Shown here piece after piece: positions 1-5,354 of a DNA stretch of 5,599 nt; the first letter of the stretch is position 1, and each line of letters begins with the position of its first letter. The notes beneath the pieces are model-generated. The model saw only the letters and a list, made by a program, of their open reading frames with translations, was not told the DNA's origin and ran no database searches. Position numbers and translations under genes: made by a program. Source of the stretch: Chloroflexota bacterium (GTDB lineage Bacteria > Chloroflexota > FW602-bin22 > JAMCYS01); NCBI GenBank assembly GCA_021847625.1, contig JAJZQK010000275.1:1-5599 (forward strand), read 5' to 3'.

Positions 1-189
1 CGGCCGGTTCCGTCATTCCCGCGGAAGCGGGAATCCAGCCAGTGCGTGGCCGGAGGGCGAACGCCGTTCGCCCCTACAGATAACGTTGGATCCCCGCTTT
101 CGCGGGGATGACAGGGATGCCGGCAGAGGCTTCGTTGGCCCTCCCGGTAGCGAGCACCCGGGCAGCAACAACTACGTCGGACTATTTAG
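1..189. mobile_element. MITE-like palindromic element, copy 1 (left end outside window)
   Basis: This copy aligns with 4825-4983 almost base for base in the same orientation, except for 30 extra bases near 67-96. Its right end (162-189) is identical to the right terminal inverted repeat of copy 2. Its left inverted repeat would lie about 30 bases before position 1 and is not visible. The core holds three successive perfect hairpins (15-34, 55-73 and 90-109); the outer two are inverted copies of each other. No transposase is encoded, so any movement would depend on an enzyme supplied elsewhere. The end of this copy overlaps the stop codon of the MBL fragment at 186-188. Calling it MITE-like is an inference from inverted ends, small size, lack of coding and two copies. 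Confidence 0.8.
15..109. repeat. Triple-hairpin core with dRS3-like palindromes
   Basis: Three perfect stem-loops lie in 95 bases. Positions 15-34 form ATTCCCGC/GCGGGAAT around GGAA. Positions 55-73 form GGGCGAAC/GTTCGCCC around GCC. Positions 90-109 form ATCCCCGC/GCGGGGAT around TTTC. The first fits ATTCCC-N8-GGGAAT, the pattern known as dRS3 in Neisseria, although such palindromes are dispersed in many unrelated bacteria. The two outer hairpins with their flanks (GTCAT... and ...ATGAC) are also inverted copies of each other, so one strand could fold into a cloverleaf-like structure. No T-run follows any of the stems, so they are not obvious intrinsic terminators. Confidence 0.85.
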
Positions 190-755
190 GCCACGAGTAT
201 CTCCCTGCCCACGCGCACGTCCTCGCAGGCCTCCGGGAAGCCCTGTCGGAAGGCCGCCAACGACCAATCGCAGCTGTCGTGGGGTGAGAGCGCCACCAGA
301 CTGGGACGCACGGTCTGCAGGCAGGCGATGGCGTCTGTCACGTCGGTGCGGTTGATGGGGTCCCAGAGCCACTTGCCCGTGCCCACGTTCTGCTGGCTCA
401 GGAACCCGAACAGGCGCGACCGGGAGGCAGTCACGGGCAGGTGCAACCCGCCGATGACGCCGTAGATCGGCTCCTCGCAGAGCATCCGCGCTCGCGCCAC
501 GATCTCCTGGACGGTGGGATGGCCGCAGCCGATGACCAGCACCAGCCCCTTGCCTCGCACGTTGATCGCCAGCGACTGCTCCGGGATCCAGCCGAGGAGG
601 AAGTCCTGGCGGTGGATGGGGCCAAGGCTCGCCACGCCGGGGGCGATAACCCGCGGGGCGTCCCCCACTCGCGTCTGTAGGGTCGGGCTCGGCACATCCG
701 CCGGGACGTAGGCGGGACGCCCCCTGATCGCCGCCAGCCGCTCATCGTAGTAAAC
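186..755 (-). pseudogene. C-terminal fragment of an MBL-fold metallohydrolase (DHPM synthase-like)
   Basis: The protein resembles the C-terminal two thirds of MBL-fold hydrolases of the group annotated as 7,8-dihydropterin-6-yl-methyl-4-(beta-D-ribofuranosyl)aminobenzene 5'-phosphate synthase-like. Visible landmarks are RPAYVPADVP near 690-720, KGLVLVIGCGHP with its metal-ligand-type His, the IYGVIGGLHL strand, and LVALSPHDSCDW near the C-terminus with another candidate ligand His. The N-terminal half with the HxHxDH metal motif is absent, so the product should not be a working hydrolase. The frame stays open back to a TTG at 839, but that start lies inside the CPBP gene and the 755-839 translation is Arg-rich and unlike the family. 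No start with a ribosome binding site lies near 755. The stop TAA (186-188) lies in the end of the mobile element. A hit outside this MBL subgroup is possible; the truncation is the safer claim. Confidence 0.75.
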
Positions 756-810
756 TCCCTTCTGCTTTGTTCTTGCTCTTGATTGACGTCTACCGCTCGT
801 GCGGCGCCTT

Positions 811-1641
811 TCAACGGACCCCGTGTCCCTCGGCGGCAACCGTGGTGAAAATATGCGCCTGCTCTGCCTTGGATTCCTTCTTTACCCATCGCCTATGGTA
901 GCGGCCGGCGAGATAGACTATGACGAGCATCGCCACCAGCACCTCGGCAAAGCCCAACGCCGACAGGAACGGCAGAGTCAGGCCATCACGTACCAGGGTG
1001 AGCAGCTGCCCCAGCGGCTGGAAGGCCGGCCAGAGGATGAAGACGCTGTTCGTGAGGCGGAAGGTGACGGCATAGAGCACGCCGATGAAGAAGAGGAAAC
1101 CGATCTCGTCCATGGGCATCGCGTAGCCGACGTGGTAGAGGGCATAGAGCACCGAACCGAGGACCAGCGCCGGCAGGAAGCCGAAGGATTCCTCCAGTCG
1201 CAGTAGCACCCAGCCTCGCCAGAACACGGCCTCGAAGAAGCCGATGGCCAGCGCGAGCGCCACCAGAGGCACGAACTGCTCGAAGGTGGGCAGCGAGGCA
1301 TCGGCGAGGGCCGAGGCGTAGAGCAAGCCGCTGAGTATGACCTGCAGCAGCAGGCTCTTGCCCAGGTGCCGCCTGGTGATGCCCAGGTCGGTCAATGGTC
1401 GATGGCGTACCACGGTCATCCAGAACAGGGGCAGGCCGATGCCGACGACCGTGGCCCCGAGCACGGCGTAGAGGCCGAAGTAGGCGAGGCCGCCCAGGGC
1501 CTCGGTGCCGACTACCACGGTGGCCGTGTAGAGAGCGCCAACCACCAGGAGCCAGGACAGGGCCACCACCAGCATGTCCTTGTTCGGCTGCCAACGCAGC
1601 GTCAGAACCTGCCGGGGGGCGGAGATGAGTGATGCGGTCAT
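811..1641 (-). CDS. CPBP family intramembrane protease-like protein
   Basis: This is a 276-residue polytopic membrane protein with about seven or eight hydrophobic segments (roughly residues 25-45, 52-78, 97-113, 122-136, 155-175, 178-195 and 225-246) and a basic cytoplasmic-type tail. The arrangement and the FFEAVFWRG motif (E137, R142) followed by YALYH (H170) fit the CPBP/Abi family of presumed glutamic intramembrane proteases (CaaX processing, bacteriocin self-immunity). Two motifs deviate. The usual EExxxR has Ala at the second Glu (A138), and the usual third-motif His/Asn site reads WPAFQPLGQ. It may therefore be a non-proteolytic or variant member. The ATG at 1641 is chosen because AAGGAGG (1650-1656) sits 8 bases upstream; an in-frame extension to 1725 adds 28 residues without such a signal. 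No clear terminator follows. The substrate cannot be inferred. Confidence 0.85.
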   Translation of the reverse strand: MTASLISAPRQVLTLRWQPNKDMLVVALSWLLVVGALYTATVVVGTEALGGLAYFGLYAVLGATVVGIGLPLFWMTVVRHRPLTDLGITRRHLGKSLLLQVILSGLLYASALADASLPTFEQFVPLVALALAIGFFEAVFWRGWVLLRLEESFGFLPALVLGSVLYALYHVGYAMPMDEIGFLFFIGVLYAVTFRLTNSVFILWPAFQPLGQLLTLVRDGLTLPFLSALGFAEVLVAMLVIVYLAGRYHRRWVKKESKAEQAHIFTTVAAEGHGVR

Positions 1642-1649
1642 TTCGATGA

Positions 1650-1656
1650 CCTCCTT
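1650..1656 (-). promoter_or_regulatory. Shine-Dalgarno fixing the CPBP start
   Basis: Read on the minus strand the site is AAGGAGG, 8 bases before the ATG at 1641. It decides for the 276-residue product over the longer open frame starting at 1725. I found no convincing -35/-10 pair upstream. Confidence 0.85.
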
Positions 1657-1798
1657 ATCGGATGGGAGTACGGCGGGAGGTCCCGTCGCCGTTTGTATTG
1701 TTGCACCGCTTGCTGGCTTACGCACCCGTCAGCTGACCCACCTTCAACCTGCCCGTCTGGGCCATATTTACCCTGTCCACCTGGTCAGTGGAGGCCAA

Positions 1799-1930
1799 TG
1801 GGTGCTGCCGCGCTGCGGCTGGACGATCTGCCATGGCGGCCAGAACACGATCATCCAGTCGCTTCTACACGGCGTTCCCTTGATCGTCTTCCCTGTCCCC
1901 ATCTTCGAGCGCCGCTTCAACGCCAAGTAG
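1799..1930 (+). pseudogene. C-terminal scrap of an MGT/UGT-type glycosyltransferase
   Basis: The translation WVLPRCGWTICHGGQNTI followed by IQSLLHGVPLIVFP and FERRFNA matches the sugar-nucleotide-binding C-terminal motif of family 1 glycosyltransferases of the macrolide/UDP-glucuronosyl type. In these, HGG(x)(N/G)T followed by an 'HGVPLIVFP' strand contacts the donor phosphates. Only about 44 codons of a usual ~400 are present. There is no start codon with a ribosome binding site, and the acceptor-binding N-terminal domain is missing. The frame hits TAG at 1928-1930 just where the family continues (K-stop-VQGAG), and the same frame runs on to a second TAG at 1979-1981, which suggests a nonsense change inside the relic. 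It is divergent from the CPBP gene. No activity is expected. Confidence 0.7.
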
Positions 1931-1954
1931 GTGCAGGGGGCGGGCCGGCCAGTA

Positions 1955-1984
1955 TGGACGGCTGGCGCTCAATCGTGCTAGCAT
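1955..1984 (+). promoter_or_regulatory. Possible sigma70 promoter with extended -10
   Basis: TGGACG (1955-1960) and TAGCAT (1979-1984) are separated by 18 bases, and TGC precedes the -10 to give an extended -10 form. Each hexamer matches consensus at four of six positions. It lies 47 bases upstream of the well-signalled ATG at 2031, which is the main support. Confidence 0.35.
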
Positions 1985-2017
1985 TGAACATGCGGTTTCA
2001 CATACCACTTGGCCAAC

Positions 2018-2033
2018 GGGAGGTCAGACTATG
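2018..2033 (+). promoter_or_regulatory. Strong Shine-Dalgarno before ATG 2031
   Basis: GGGAGG lies 7 bases before an ATG, giving ideal initiation geometry. The frame it opens, MTRRARLISITDWCLN, closes at TAG after 16 codons but is in phase with the MBL fragment downstream. This is why 2031 is taken as the ancestral start. Confidence 0.6.
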
Positions 2034-2690
2034 ACAAGGAGAGCACGGCTCATCTCCATCACCGATTGGTGTCTCAATTAGTCTGTCGGCCCACGGGCAG
2101 TCAGCCTTATAGATATGGGGACTCGGGTAAGGTCGAACACTGTGCCGCCGCGCTGTGATGGCCATGGAGTCACATCGCGTCGAAGTCTCGCCCCCCTGGG
2201 CGTTGGCATCATGACCCTGTCCACCGCTTTGCCAATGGACCGGGTCTACCCCCTGAACCCCGGGCAGAACATCACCGTGGGGGACCGCACGCTCACCGCC
2301 GTAAGACCGCCGACGCTCGACAACCCTTGCAGCACTGGATTCTACGAAGACAAATCGGGGGTGTTCTTCAGCGTCGACTCCTTCGGAGCGCTCCTTGCCG
2401 AAGTCCCCCAGAACGCGGCCGACCTCTCTCCGCGGGTCCTGCGAGAGGGGCAGATCCTTTGGGCGACGGTGGACTCCCCGTGGCTACACAAGGTGGACGG
2501 CGCCGCGTTCGCGAGGGAACTGGACGGCATCCGAGGGATGGATCCGCGGATGATTCTGAGTAGCCATCTGCCGGCCGCCGGGGGAGATATTACCGAACGG
2601 CTGTTGGCGACGCTAGCGGACGTGCCGGCAGCGGTGCCCTTCGTCGGGCCGGACCAGGCGGCGCTTGAGCAGATGCTGAAGGGAACGTAA
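2031..2690 (+). pseudogene. Remnant of a diiron/ODP-type MBL-fold protein with in-frame amber
   Basis: From about 2211 to the TAA at 2688-2690 the translation resembles the C-terminal half of MBL proteins related to the flavo-diiron ODP domain. Landmarks are LPMDRVYPLNPGQ, GDRTLTAVRPPTLDNP, FFSVDSFGAL (Asp ligand-type position) and MILSSHLP (His ligand-type position). The N-terminal HxHxDH segment is missing, so a metal site cannot form normally. The ATG at 2031 has GGGAGG (2018-2023) 7 bases upstream and shares the reading frame, but codon 17 (2079-2081) is TAG. The longest open stretch after it begins at ATG 2115, and ATG 2211 is a further in-frame option; neither has an obvious ribosome binding site. 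Residues between the amber and 2211 are not family-like and probably derive from a deletion junction. Alternatively 2031-2081 is an unrelated 16-codon leader peptide and the MBL fragment starts at 2115. Confidence 0.65.
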
Positions 2691-2973
2691 CGGAGACCAG
2701 ATCCCAAATCGCCGCCATGCCCGCAGGCTCCCGCTGCCGAAGAGGGGCCGTCGGACACGCTCGGTGCTACAACGCCAGGCGTCTCCTCGTGCCTCCAGTA
2801 GACGACAGAAGACGCGTGCCGGTCGGCGTGGGTACGATGACAAACGCCCCGCGCGGGTAGGGACCGTTGGGTCAGGACCATGCCCTCCTATCATTTGGCC
2901 CAGGGAGGACCCTCGCCCGTACTACTTCAGCGCAGGCCCTCTCTGGGGCTTGAAACCCCATGCACAGGGGCCC
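2691..2973. other. Non-coding stretch, no gene recognised
   Basis: No frame on either strand gives a protein-like translation; the open frames here are Arg/Pro/Gly-rich products of GC bias. Weak alternating inverted repeats occur around 2943-2970 (GGGG/CCCC with 7-base loops), but without a T-run. No tRNA-like fold and no repeat shared with the rest of the window was seen. The segment separates the MBL remnant from the promoter of the DUF5131 remnant. Confidence 0.5.
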
Positions 2974-3003
2974 TTGCCAAGTCCAGGCGTGCGCCGTTAT
3001 ACT
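2974..3003 (+). promoter_or_regulatory. Sigma70-like promoter upstream of DUF5131 remnant
   Basis: TTGCCA (2974-2979) and TATACT (2998-3003) each match the consensus hexamers at five of six positions and are 18 bases apart. The ATG of the DUF5131 remnant follows 38 bases later with AAAAGG (3026-3031) as a modest ribosome binding site 10 bases before it. This is the best promoter candidate in the window. It suggests the gene's own upstream region survived when its middle was lost. Confidence 0.6.
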
Positions 3004-3041
3004 CGGGGAAGAACAGAGTGTAGAGAAAAGGCGCCGGGTAG

Positions 3042-3375
3042 ATGGGGCAGGAAACAGCGATCACCTGGACGGTGCGTTCCTGGAACCCCTGGCAGGGCTG
3101 CAAGAGGGTGAGCGCCGGCTGTAAGAACTGCCATATGTTCGCCGTGAAGAAGAAATACCGCCAGGACCCGGACACGATCGTCCGCTCGAAGACTACCTTC
3201 GCGGCGCCCCTTCGCCAATGAATGGGCGACGGACCTCCGGGCGCAGTGTCGGGCCGCCGGGGTGCCGTTCTGGTTCAAGCAGGGATCGGCGCTACGGCCG
3301 GGTGGCGGCAACCTCCTCGGGGGTCAGGAATTGAAAGAGTGGTCCACGCCAAAGCTAGCGGATTCGGCGTCTTGA
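3042..3375 (+). pseudogene. DUF5131 (phage Gp37/Gp68 family) gene with internal deletion
   Basis: From ATG 3042 the first 58 codons read as the start of a DUF5131 protein: AITWTVRSWNPWQGCKR, then a Cys triad C20-x6-C27-x2-C30, then DPDTIVRSKTTFAAPLR. This frame ends at TGA 3219-3221. In the +1 frame from about 3217 to TGA 3373-3375 lies the family's C-terminal end: EWATDLRAQC, AAGVPFWFKQGSALRPGG and GGNLLGGQELKEW. Full-length members are about 230-250 residues and only about 110 codons remain, so roughly 130 central codons were lost and the ends were joined out of frame near 3214-3220. The family is common in phages and mobile DNA; its function is not settled, and the Cys triad has prompted comparison with iron-sulfur proteins. 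The cut product would be a 59-residue peptide. The promoter and start region look preserved. Confidence 0.8.
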
Positions 3376-3446
3376 CTTGGCAAAGAAGAATCCGCGCACT
3401 TTGACCGAGACCCAGTGAGCCAGAGAATCGAGGACAAAGGGACTGT

Positions 3447-4520
3447 ATGTCTGCAAAGCGCCACAGCATAATAGTAGTGCTTATGACGACCGCTATCGCG
3501 CTGGTGGCGATGTTGGCTCTCGGCGCCAGCGCCGTGGGCGCGGCCGCCCAGGGCACGGCGGAGATCACCGCCCCGGCGGTGAACGCCCAGGTCTCGGGAA
3601 TGGTAGTGGTGTCGGGCACCGCCACCGCTACTGACTTCCAATTCTACAAGCTCGAGTTCACAATGGGTGGTTCTCCGGGGCAGTGGTCAGTCATCGGCAG
3701 CCTGCACGAAACGCAGGTGGCAAACGGCACGCTCGGCACGTGGGACGTCTCCGCTCTGCCGGCGGGGGCCTACATGCTGAGGTTGACGGTTGTCGATAAC
3801 ACTGGCAACTACAGCGACTATTCCGTGCCCGTGACCGTGGGCTCCCCCGGTTCACGCCCAACACAGCCTACCGTTGCCAGGCCTACGGCCACCTCCACGT
3901 GGTCAGCGCAGCCGACCACCGATCTGGTCCTTGTGCCCATGGCCGTGCGACCCGCGGTTGCGCCGCCGGGCTCGCCCTCCGACCGGGGAATAATCCGGGG
4001 ACGAGTGCTCGAAGCCTCGGGTAGGGGCGTGTACGGCCAGGTCGTGAAGGTCACGCGGGGCGGGTTCCGGCAGACCGCCACCACGGCGGGCGATGGCAGT
4101 TACGAAATCGCTGGCCTCGAGCCCGGTACGTATAGCGTCGTGGTGGAGCGACAGATCTGCACTCCCGCGGAGGGGCTGAATTTGCCGGCCGGACAGGCGC
4201 TGCAGGTCGATTTCGTGCAGATCCCTCCGCCGTCGCCGACCGCGTCGCCCACAGCGTCCCCTACAGGCACGCGCCAGCCGTCGCCGGGGGTGGCGACTAC
4301 GCCAACGCGGACGCCAACGCCCCTGCCGCTAACGACAACCGTGTCGCCCACCCCTACCCCACACTCTGCATTCGTCGATCCGCTGGATGTATCACGCTGG
4401 TGGGACTGGCTTGGCTTGGACCTAGATCTCGATTGGATCGCCTCGTATCTCTATCTGGGCATTGCAGGCGGGTTCCTCGTCTTCGTCCTCGGCCTGGTGA
4501 TTACGCTCGTACGCAAGTGA
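3447..4520 (+). CDS. Membrane-anchored surface protein: Ig-like and CarboxypepD_reg-like domains with Pro/Thr linkers
   Basis: This is an intact 357-residue protein. Residues 1-34 form a Sec-type signal peptide (KRH, hydrophobic core, AAA before Q35). Residues 38-132 look like an extracellular Ig-like/FN3-like sandwich: ITAPAVNAQVSG at the start, then VVVSGTAT, and later LPAGAYMLRLTVVDNTGN. Residues 133-178 are a Pro/Thr/Ser linker. Residues 180-257 form a carboxypeptidase regulatory-like beta-sandwich (GIIRGRVLEASGRGV, TTAGDGSYEIAGLEPGTYSV). Residues 258-306 are a second low-complexity linker, probably glycosylated. Residues 333-354 form a transmembrane helix ending in VRK, preceded by an odd acidic LDLDLDW segment. 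The protein should display its domains outside the cell while held by the C-terminal helix. AAAGGG (3436-3441) lies 5 bases before the ATG. No enzyme motif is present; a ligand or scaffold role is a guess. It appears monocistronic, with no clear terminator. Confidence 0.88.
   Translation: MSAKRHSIIVVLMTTAIALVAMLALGASAVGAAAQGTAEITAPAVNAQVSGMVVVSGTATATDFQFYKLEFTMGGSPGQWSVIGSLHETQVANGTLGTWDVSALPAGAYMLRLTVVDNTGNYSDYSVPVTVGSPGSRPTQPTVARPTATSTWSAQPTTDLVLVPMAVRPAVAPPGSPSDRGIIRGRVLEASGRGVYGQVVKVTRGGFRQTATTAGDGSYEIAGLEPGTYSVVVERQICTPAEGLNLPAGQALQVDFVQIPPPSPTASPTASPTGTRQPSPGVATTPTRTPTPLPLTTTVSPTPTPHSAFVDPLDVSRWWDWLGLDLDLDWIASYLYLGIAGGFLVFVLGLVITLVRK
4233..4322 (+). repeat. Degenerate 12-base repeats encoding SPTA and TPTR/TPTP
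   Basis: Positions 4233-4268 encode SPTA-SPTA-SPTG as three imperfect 12-base units, and 4299-4322 hold two near-identical 12-base units (ACGCCAACGCGG / ACGCCAACGCCC) encoding TPTR-TPTP. They form the flexible stalk of the surface protein. Such units can expand or contract by slippage and change stalk length in frame. Confidence 0.7.
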
Positions 4521-4683
4521 AGGTCTTCTGCGTCTAGTCGTCGGCCTCGGCAACCCTCCGCGGTGAGTCGCTTGTCTGCCACATTACTCCCTCCCCCTAC
4601 CATTCCCAAAGCCCTCGCTCGCCCGGCAATATACCACGGACAAGGTCACTGTTCAAGCAAGCGCCGTGCAGTGTGCCTTGAGA

Positions 4684-4744
4684 GTACGTGCCAGCAGCCC
4701 GTACTGGGGCCGGACCAAGCGGCGCTTGAACAGATGCAAGGGAA
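4684..4744 (+). pseudogene. Decayed second copy of the 3' end of the ODP-type MBL gene
   Basis: Positions 4707-4736 match 2646-2675 at 28 of 30 bases, and the match continues beyond a 2-base deletion as AAGGGAA (4738-4744). Weaker similarity reaches left to GTGCC near 4688. The matching segment encodes GPDQAALEQM, the C-terminal end of the protein at 2031-2690. The copy lacks the rest of the gene, its frame breaks upstream, and it has no stop at the equivalent place. It is either a segmental duplicate of the local gene or the tail of a related paralogue. It ends 47 bases before the mobile element at 4792. The 163 bases between the surface protein gene and this scrap hold nothing I recognise. 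Confidence 0.75.
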
Positions 4745-4791
4745 GAGTCCCTACTCAACCTCCTGCTTCTCGGACGAGCCGTCCCCGGCAT

Positions 4792-4819
4792 CTAAATAGT
4801 CCGGCGTTATGCTTGCTGC
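4792..4819 (+). repeat. Left terminal inverted repeat of copy 2
   Basis: It matches the reverse complement of 4956-4983 at 23 of 28 positions, including the first 12 without a mismatch and the last 7. It lies outside the segment available for comparison with copy 1. Confidence 0.75.
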
Positions 4820-4955
4820 ACGGCCGGCCGGTTCCGTCATTCCCGCGGAAGCGGGAATCCAGCCAGTGCGCGGCCGGAGGGCGAACGCCGCTTGCGCGGG
4901 GATGACAGGGATGCCGGCAGAGGCTCCACTGGCCCTCCCGGTAGCGAGCACCCGG

Positions 4956-4983
4956 GCAGCAACAACTACGTCGGACTATTTAG
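4956..4983 (-). repeat. Right terminal inverted repeat of copy 2
   Basis: It is identical to 162-189 in copy 1 over all 28 bases and pairs with 4792-4819. Full conservation of this end in both copies supports a recent spread or selection on the end sequence. Confidence 0.8.
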
Positions 4984-5062
4984 CCCATCTGGAACGCGAG
5001 GACCAGGGCCCCAGCCGATCGTCTGGCCTTTCAAGCCCAGGGGCGATGGCCGAGACCAGGCC

Positions 5063-5354
5063 CTAATCCTTGACCATCGCCTCGTTGAAGCCTATCCCTG
5101 GCTCGGCGGTGCCGGCCGTGCTGAAGGGGATGCTCTCCACGATGCTCCGCAGGAGGAAGTAGGGGGATGCTGTAGAACAGGTCCGAGTCTTTGAACTCCT
5201 TCACCAGGTGGCGGCTGGACATATCCAGGAAGGTGGCGTTGATCCGGCCCGTGGAGAGGGGGATGGTCACGGCGCCGCCGCAGGTCGACGACGACAACTG
5301 CACCGTCAATGGGATGCCGCTTTCGTAGGATGACAGCGTGACCAGTCATTGCAT
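5063..5354 (-). pseudogene. Broken ~95-codon gene of unrecognised family
   Basis: On the minus strand an excellent AAGGAGG (5359-5365) precedes two ATGs, at 5354 (4 bases away) and 5349 (about 9 bases away). From 5354 the frame is Met-Gln-stop (TGA 5346-5348) and then reads on as a protein-like sequence: LVTLSSYESGIPLTVQL, GRINATFLDMSSRHLVKEF, KDSDLFYSIP. At the G5 run 5162-5166 the frame must lose one base to continue as YFLLRSIVESIPFS and GIGFNEAMVKD, ending at TAG 5063-5065. Without the correction the second half becomes Arg/His-rich noise. The 5349 start has better spacing but opens a different frame (MTGHAVILRKRHPI), so a shift near the start is an alternative to the TGA lesion. I do not recognise the family; no signal peptide or membrane helix is evident. 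Sequencing error could explain one lesion but less easily both. Confidence 0.6.

Larger units (their letters stand above)
4792..4983. mobile_element. MITE-like palindromic element, copy 2 (complete, with internal deletion)
   Basis: This copy is bounded by inverted repeats at 4792-4819 and 4956-4983 and shares 4825-4983 with 1-189. The outermost 12 bases are a perfect inverted pair, CTAAATAGTCCG and CGGACTATTTAG. TA occurs at both edges (4793-4794 and 4981-4982), which would fit a TA target duplication as made by IS630/Tc1-type transposases, but the TA could also be part of the element. Compared with copy 1, 30 bases are missing after 4890, removing one arm of the central hairpin and part of the right-hand one. 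There is no coding capacity. Confidence 0.78.

Noticed and set aside
15..109. Palindromes of copy 1 as a CRISPR array or intrinsic terminator
   Set aside because: There are no regularly spaced direct repeats with unique spacers and no T-run after any stem.
986..1594. Long minus-strand frame of 202 codons inside the CPBP gene
   Set aside because: It is an out-of-frame shadow rich in Arg, Gly, His and Ala; the overlapping CPBP frame has membrane helices, motifs and a ribosome binding site.
1928..2081. Amber codons read as sense (recoded genome)
   Set aside because: Both occur in genes that are already truncated, and the TAG at 5063-5065 ends the broken minus-strand gene where its protein-like translation stops; decay is the simpler reading.
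2342..2881. Minus-strand frame of 179 codons opposite the MBL remnant
   Set aside because: The composition is Ser/Arg/Pro noise with no motif, while the plus strand carries recognisable MBL motifs over the same bases.
2764..3111. Plus-strand frame of 115 codons upstream of the DUF5131 remnant
   Set aside because: It is Arg/Gly/Pro-rich with no domain, runs through the promoter and overlaps the well-supported DUF5131 start in another frame.
3401..3429. TTGACC at 3401 as the -35 of a promoter for the surface protein
   Set aside because: At 17-18 bases downstream the sequence AGAATC/GAATCG does not resemble a -10 box.
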